A stretch of DNA of 17,767 nucleotides, from contig CAZEWY010000053.1 in the NCBI GenBank assembly GCA_964515945.1, positions 1-17,767 on the forward strand. Direction: 5' to 3'. The notes beneath the pieces are model-generated. The model did no database searches, was not told the origin of the DNA, and saw only the letters and a list, made by a program, of their open reading frames with translations. The DNA comes from CAYQQJ01 sp964515945 (GTDB lineage Bacteria > Pseudomonadota > Gammaproteobacteria > Pseudomonadales > Cellvibrionaceae). Below are positions 14,058 to 17,767 of the stretch, one piece after another; position 1 is the stretch's first letter, and every line of letters starts with the position of its first letter. The position numbers and the translations under genes were made by a program.

Positions 14058-14780
14058 TCAGTACATGTGTTGACCACCATTGATGGACAGGGTGGAACCG
14101 GTGATGAAACCGGCGTCTTCGGCTACCAGGAATTCCACTCCGCGGGCCACTTCGTCCGCCTCGCCCAGTCGGCCAACGGGAATGGAAGCCACAATTTTCT
14201 TCAGCACTTCTTCGGGCACGGCGCGCAGCATGTCAGTGGCAATATACCCGGGCGCCAGGGCATTGACTGTGATGCCCTTGCCGGCACATTCCTGCGCCAG
14301 GGCCTTGGTGAACCCGAGGATGCCACACTTCGCTGCTGCGTAGTTTGTCTGCCCGAATTGGCCGGCCTGGCCGTTAATGGAACTCAGGTTGATAATGCGA
14401 CCGAAACCGCGAGCCCGCATGGCTTCAATGGTCAGATGACAGGTATTGAAGCAGGCGCTCAGGTTTGTATCCAGCACCTGGTGCCAGCTGTCCAGGGTCA
14501 TCTTGTGCAGGGTGCCATCGCGGGTAATACCGGCATTGTTGACCAGTATTTCAATGGGACCCAGATCCTTGGCAATTGACGAGATGGCCTCGCTGCATTC
14601 CTGGTAATTGGCGACATCGAATTTGTAAATCGGAATATCATATTTGTCCTTGAAAGCCTCTGCTGCCTGATCATTTCCCAGATAATTGGCGACAACGACA
14701 TGGCCGGCTTTCTTGAGTCTCACCGAAATGGCTTCTCCAATGCCGCGGGTTCCGCCGGTGACAAGAGCTACTCTACCCAT
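14058..14780 (-). CDS. phaB: Acetoacetyl-CoA reductase PhaB
   Basis: PhaB reduces acetoacetyl-CoA to (R)-3-hydroxybutyryl-CoA with NADPH, giving the monomer for PhaC. The 240-residue SDR has TGGTRGIG (residues 8-15), NNAGITRDGTLHKM, the catalytic Ser in INLSSINGQAGQFGQ, YAAAK, NALAPGYIATDM and the C-terminal GSTLSINGGQHMY, the last being a strong PhaB signature. The ATG at 14780 follows AAGGAG with ideal spacing; the longer in-frame reading back to 15065 is rejected. FabG is the nearest alternative, but QHMY and the locus favour PhaB. It is transcribed towards the phasins from a separate promoter. Confidence 0.94.
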   Translation of the reverse strand: MGRVALVTGGTRGIGEAISVRLKKAGHVVVANYLGNDQAAEAFKDKYDIPIYKFDVANYQECSEAISSIAKDLGPIEILVNNAGITRDGTLHKMTLDSWHQVLDTNLSACFNTCHLTIEAMRARGFGRIINLSSINGQAGQFGQTNYAAAKCGILGFTKALAQECAGKGITVNALAPGYIATDMLRAVPEEVLKKIVASIPVGRLGEADEVARGVEFLVAEDAGFITGSTLSINGGQHMY

Positions 14781-15132
14781 ACTTTCTCCTTGGTTACTTT
14801 TCACAGAACTGATGGTCATGAATTCGGGCCAGCCGGCCCGAGGCGACTGCGACGACTGCAATTTCTGTGCAGGTTTCCGCGCGAGGTACAGGGAAGAGTT
14901 CGGTCCCGGTTGACGGGCCGGCTTCTGGCTCCGGTTGGACGGGCCAGGCTGAATTGTCGCTGGACAGGATTTTTTAATCCGCCGCTGGGTAAATAGGCGG
15001 ATAACTGGCATAATGGCGCCCATTTTCCGCGCCACCGAATCCACGCTACCCCCATAAGCCAACATTCACGGCGGTTAGGCAGTCGGTAAGCTGGTGACCT
15101 TTCTTTTGACTTCACTATGTTTGAGGAATTAC
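14781..15132. other. Divergent regulatory region between phaB and serC
   Basis: This 352-bp stretch has no credible gene. On the phaB side it holds CGGGCC-agcc-GGCCCG (14825-14840), CTGCA-N7-TGCAG (14856-14872) and a long imperfect direct repeat (14906-14923 and 14931-14950). Further on, ATCCGCC/GGCGGAT (14977-14983, 14996-15002) forms a hairpin. CATAAT at 15009-15014, followed by a GC-rich stretch, may be the serC -10 box, but its -35 (TGGGTA, 14986-14991) is poor. GAGGA at 15123-15127 is the serC ribosome binding site. Confidence 0.5.
14906..14950. repeat. Direct repeat upstream of phaB
   Basis: CCGGTTGACGGGCCGGCT (14906-14923) and CCGGTTGGACGGGCCAGGCT (14931-14950) differ only by two single-base insertions. 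The start-to-start distance of 25 bp is between two and three helical turns. It could be a tandem binding site for an unidentified regulator. Confidence 0.5.
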
Positions 15133-16248
15133 ATGCAGCCGCAAGTTAAGCCCAACAACCCGAATTTTTCATCCGGTCCCTGTAGCAAACGCCCGGGTTA
15201 CGATGTGAATAAGCTGGAGTTGGAAACTCTGGGTCGTTCTCACCGTTCCGCACTGGGCAAGGTGGCTTTAGGGCGCGCCTGTAGTGAAACCGCGGAACTG
15301 CTGAAGCTGCCTGAGGGCTATCGCGTGGGTGTGGTACCGGCATCGGATACCGGCGCCGTGGAAATGGCGCTCTGGTCGCTGCTGGGCGAGCGCCCGGTGG
15401 ATGTCATGGCGTGGGAATCCTTCGGCTCCGGCTGGATCACCGACATCACCAAGCAGTTGAAGCTGAGGGATGTGCGTGTGATGGAAGCGGATTACGGTCA
15501 GTTGCCGGATCTGAGCGCCGTAAATTTTGACAATGACGTTGTCTTTACCTGGAACGGCACCACATCCGGCGTGAAACTGCCCAATGGCGACTGGATCGCC
15601 GATGATCGCCAGGGCCTGACTATCTGCGATGCCACCTCAGCGGTCTTTGCCATGGACATGCCCTGGGAAAAACTCGATGTAGTGACCTTCTCCTGGCAGA
15701 AGGTGCTTGGAGGTGAAGGCGCTCATGGCATGCTGATCCTGAGCCCGCGCGCCGTGGCTCGCCTGGAAAACTATACACCGTCCTGGCCGATGCCGAAGAT
15801 TTTCCGCATGACCAAGGGCGGCAAGTTGATCGAAGGCATCTTCCGGGGGGAAACTATCAATACGCCTTCCATGCTCTGCGTCGCTGACTATCTCGATGCC
15901 CTGGGCTGGGTGCGTTCCATTGGCGGGCTCAGCGCCGCCATTCAGAGATCCAATGAAAACCTGAAAGTTATTCAGGACTTTGTCGCCATCAATGACTGGA
16001 TCAGCTTTTTGGCGGCGACCGAAGCGACCACTTCCAATACCAGCGTCTGCCTGAACATAGACGCGACACCCGAGCAGGTGAAAGCCCTGGCCAAGCTGCT
16101 TGAAAAGGAAGGAGTGGCTTACGACATAGGCTCATACCGCGATGCACCGCCCGGACTGCGCATCTGGTGTGGCGCCACAGTGGAAAAGGCTGACCTGGAA
16201 GCCCTGATGCCCTGGCTGGAATGGGGTTATAGACAGGTTACTGCCTGA
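15133..16248 (+). CDS. serC: Phosphoserine aminotransferase, Methanosarcina/alphaproteobacterial type
   Basis: SerC is a PLP enzyme that transaminates 3-phosphohydroxypyruvate with glutamate to phosphoserine; this pathway also supports pyridoxal synthesis. The 371-residue protein has PNFSSGPCSKRPGYD, LGRSHRSALGKVALGRA, VVPASDTGAVEMALWSLLGER, MAWESFGSGWITD and VFTWNGTTSGVKLPNGDWI. The PLP lysine is Lys190 in TFSWQKVLGGEGAHGMLILSP, and RMTKGGKLIEGIF and DAPPGLRIWCGATVE follow. These are features of the variant family described from alphaproteobacteria and Methanosarcina, not of the E. coli-type SerC usual in gammaproteobacteria. ATG at 15133 follows GAGGA. serA follows after 85 bp. Confidence 0.93.
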   Translation: MQPQVKPNNPNFSSGPCSKRPGYDVNKLELETLGRSHRSALGKVALGRACSETAELLKLPEGYRVGVVPASDTGAVEMALWSLLGERPVDVMAWESFGSGWITDITKQLKLRDVRVMEADYGQLPDLSAVNFDNDVVFTWNGTTSGVKLPNGDWIADDRQGLTICDATSAVFAMDMPWEKLDVVTFSWQKVLGGEGAHGMLILSPRAVARLENYTPSWPMPKIFRMTKGGKLIEGIFRGETINTPSMLCVADYLDALGWVRSIGGLSAAIQRSNENLKVIQDFVAINDWISFLAATEATTSNTSVCLNIDATPEQVKALAKLLEKEGVAYDIGSYRDAPPGLRIWCGATVEKADLEALMPWLEWGYRQVTA

Positions 16249-16263
16249 GTCCACGACTGATTC

Positions 16264-16301
16264 CCGGGCCCACGAAAGTGCGCTGAGTAGCGCCGGCCCG
16301 G
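16264..16301 (+). promoter_or_regulatory. Hairpin between serC and serA
   Basis: An outer stem CCGGGCC (16264-16270)/GGCCCGG (16295-16301) encloses an inner stem GCGCT-gagt-AGCGC (16280-16293). The internal loop is asymmetric: 9 bases on the left, 1 on the right. TTAAAAC follows, without a T-run. It could adjust serA expression relative to serC by processing, stabilisation or partial termination. Confidence 0.5.
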
Positions 16302-16333
16302 TTAAAACGCCAAATACAACCATGGAATGCCGC

Positions 16334-17506
16334 ATGTTCAAGATCAAGACCTACAACAAGATTTCCGAAAAGGGCCTCAACGCCTTCCCACGTACCCACT
16401 ACGAAGTGGCCAGCGAGATCGGCAGTCCCGACGCCTATCTGTTGCGCAGCCAGAAGCTGCACGGCGAAGCCGTGCCGGAGACGGTGAAGGCGGTGGCCAG
16501 AGCCGGGGCCGGCGTGAATAATGTCCCCGTCGGCGAATACACCGCGCGCGGTATAGTAGTGTTCAACACGCCGGGCGCCAACGCCAATGCCGTTAAAGAG
16601 CTGGTAATGGCCGGTATGCTGTTGAACTCCCGCGGCATTCTGCAGGGCAGGGCGTTTGTCGGCACCCTTGGTCATATGACCGACGCCGAGGAGATGTCAA
16701 AACTGCTCGAGCAGGAAAAGAAGCGTTTCGCCGGCAATGAATTGATGGGCAAGACCCTGGGTGTCGTCGGCCTGGGAGCTATTGGTTCCCTGGTGGCTGA
16801 AATGGCGCTGGCCATGGGCATGAAAGTGGCTGGCTATGATCCGGCCCTGTCCGTGGAGTCGGCCTGGCGCCTGCCAAGCCAGGTGCAGCGCAAGGAAAGC
16901 CTGTTGGCGCTTCTGAGCGAAGCGGACTATGTATCCCTGCATGTGCCGGCTATAGAGGCGACGCGGCACATGATCAATGCCGAGACGCTCAAAAGCATGA
17001 AAAAGGGCGCAGCGCTGCTGAATTTTGCCCGCGACGCCATTGTCGACCCCCAGGCGATCGTGGCTTCCCTGGATGCCGGGCACCTGCGTCAGTATATCTG
17101 TGACTTTCCGGAGCCTTGCCTGATCGGTCGTGACGACGTTATAGCGCTGCCGCACATCGGGGCCAGCACGGCCGAGGCCGAGGAAAACTGTGCCGTTATG
17201 GCGGCCAACCAGCTTCGCGATTTCCTCGAGAACGGCAACATCACCAATTCCGTGAATTTTCCCCACATCGCCATGAGCCGGGGCTCCAACGCCTGTCGTT
17301 TGACCTTCAGCAATCAGAACGTCTCCGGCGTGCTGGGGCATGTGTTGTCGATTTTTGCCGAGCACAATGTGAACGTCATAGACATGGTCAACAAGAGCCG
17401 CAATGAAGTGGCCTACAACATTCTCGACCTGGAATCGGCACCCACGGAAGCGGTTCTGGCGGCCATCAATGCCGTCGAGCACGTGATTCGCGTCAGGGTG
17501 CTCTGA
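16334..17506 (+). CDS. serA: D-3-phosphoglycerate dehydrogenase with C-terminal ACT domain
   Basis: SerA oxidises 3-phosphoglycerate to 3-phosphohydroxypyruvate with NAD+, the first step to serine and the one before SerC. The 390-residue protein shows RAGAGVNNVPV and VFNTPGANANAVKELV in the substrate domain, then the NAD loop GLGAIG (146-151). Arg233 (NFARDAIVD) and His274 (HIGAS) are catalytic. The usual Glu motif is replaced by a CDFPEP context. Residues ~320-390 form an ACT domain (NVSGVLGHVLSIFAEHNVNVIDM), implying serine feedback. It resembles the short SerA of Bacteroidetes and clostridia rather than the ~530-residue form. ATG at 16334 (MFKIKTYNKIS) fits the family better than 16322. 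Confidence 0.93.
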   Translation: MFKIKTYNKISEKGLNAFPRTHYEVASEIGSPDAYLLRSQKLHGEAVPETVKAVARAGAGVNNVPVGEYTARGIVVFNTPGANANAVKELVMAGMLLNSRGILQGRAFVGTLGHMTDAEEMSKLLEQEKKRFAGNELMGKTLGVVGLGAIGSLVAEMALAMGMKVAGYDPALSVESAWRLPSQVQRKESLLALLSEADYVSLHVPAIEATRHMINAETLKSMKKGAALLNFARDAIVDPQAIVASLDAGHLRQYICDFPEPCLIGRDDVIALPHIGASTAEAEENCAVMAANQLRDFLENGNITNSVNFPHIAMSRGSNACRLTFSNQNVSGVLGHVLSIFAEHNVNVIDMVNKSRNEVAYNILDLESAPTEAVLAAINAVEHVIRVRVL

Positions 17507-17533
17507 GGTCGACCATTGGCGCGCGGCAGTCAT

Positions 17534-17561
17534 TTGCAATCCCTGGCAAAGCTGCCATAAT
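17534..17561 (+). promoter_or_regulatory. Putative promoter of ffs
   Basis: TTGCAA (17534-17539) and CATAAT (17556-17561) are 16 bp apart. A GC-rich discriminator (GCGCGCC) follows, a trait of stable-RNA promoters under stringent control. The start near 17568 would leave a 5' leader of about 27 nt before the mature RNA. Confidence 0.6.
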
Positions 17562-17594
17562 GCGCGCCCTCGGGTCGTCGGCCCGAGTCTGCAA

Positions 17595-17708
<114 letters not shown>

Positions 17709-17712
17709 CCTC

Positions 17713-17728
17713 AGTATTTTCCAATACT
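17713..17728. other. Short AT-rich hairpin after ffs
   Basis: AGTATT-ttcc-AATACT forms a 6-bp stem just past the 4.5S RNA. It lacks a T-run. The remaining bases to the window end contain no recognised gene; dnaX commonly lies near ffs but is not visible here. Confidence 0.35.
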
Positions 17729-17767
17729 CAAATGAGTCTGAACGCTGAGGGAGAGGCGGGCTGTTAG

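Noticed and set aside
15107..15112. TTGACT as the -35 box of serC
   Set aside because: The matching -10 position would fall at or beyond the serC start codon.

Overview
The window looks like chromosomal DNA of a free-living, PHA-storing gammaproteobacterium, GC-rich and densely coding. The reasons are the cmoA-cmoB pair, an E. coli-type fldB, an scpA-scpB-rluB operon behind yciO, a bacterial 4.5S RNA and a class I polyhydroxybutyrate (PHB) locus. A marine lineage near Cellvibrionales/Oceanospirillales is a guess from gene content; no species is claimed. No phage, plasmid, CRISPR or rRNA genes were seen.

Layout, left to right. (1) 1-3940: yciO (+), then scpA-scpB-rluB (+), overlapping or closely spaced, covering the condensin kleisin complex and a 23S rRNA pseudouridine synthase. 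(2) 3973-4127: palindromic MITE-like repeat. (3) 4176-5799: a diguanylate cyclase (-) and flavodoxin fldB (+) diverge from a region with a near-consensus Fur box. (4) 5870-5981: a second repeat of the same family. (5) 6028-7739: cmoA-cmoB (-), making the cmo5U wobble modification of tRNA. (6) 7833-7922: a different palindromic repeat that also encodes the last residues and stop of the next gene. (7) 7894-9303: a GPH-family sugar/cation symporter (-) with an altered cation-site residue. (8) 9486-14780: the PHB locus bdhA, phaC, phaR, phaP1, phaP2 (+) and phaB (-). (9) 15133-17506: serC-serA (+), serine biosynthesis, with an alphaproteobacterial/Methanosarcina-type SerC. (10) ~17595-17708: ffs, the SRP 4.5S RNA.

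In the PHB locus, PhaB makes (R)-3-hydroxybutyryl-CoA, PhaC polymerises it, phasins coat the granule, PhaR represses phasin expression until granules titrate it, and BdhA oxidises 3-hydroxybutyrate released on mobilisation. No phaA thiolase or depolymerase is present, so these must be elsewhere. The clearest regulatory signal is a 15-bp motif, TTGTGCA[GT][TC]GCAGCA, found three times in front of the two phasin genes. At both it lies exactly 10 bp downstream of a sigma70-like -10 box, which is very likely the PhaR operator.

The most unusual observations are this operator/promoter module, two intergenic palindromes sharing a core but carrying unrelated yet self-complementary arms, a Fur box able to couple iron limitation to flavodoxin and c-di-GMP synthesis, and the foreign-looking SerC.
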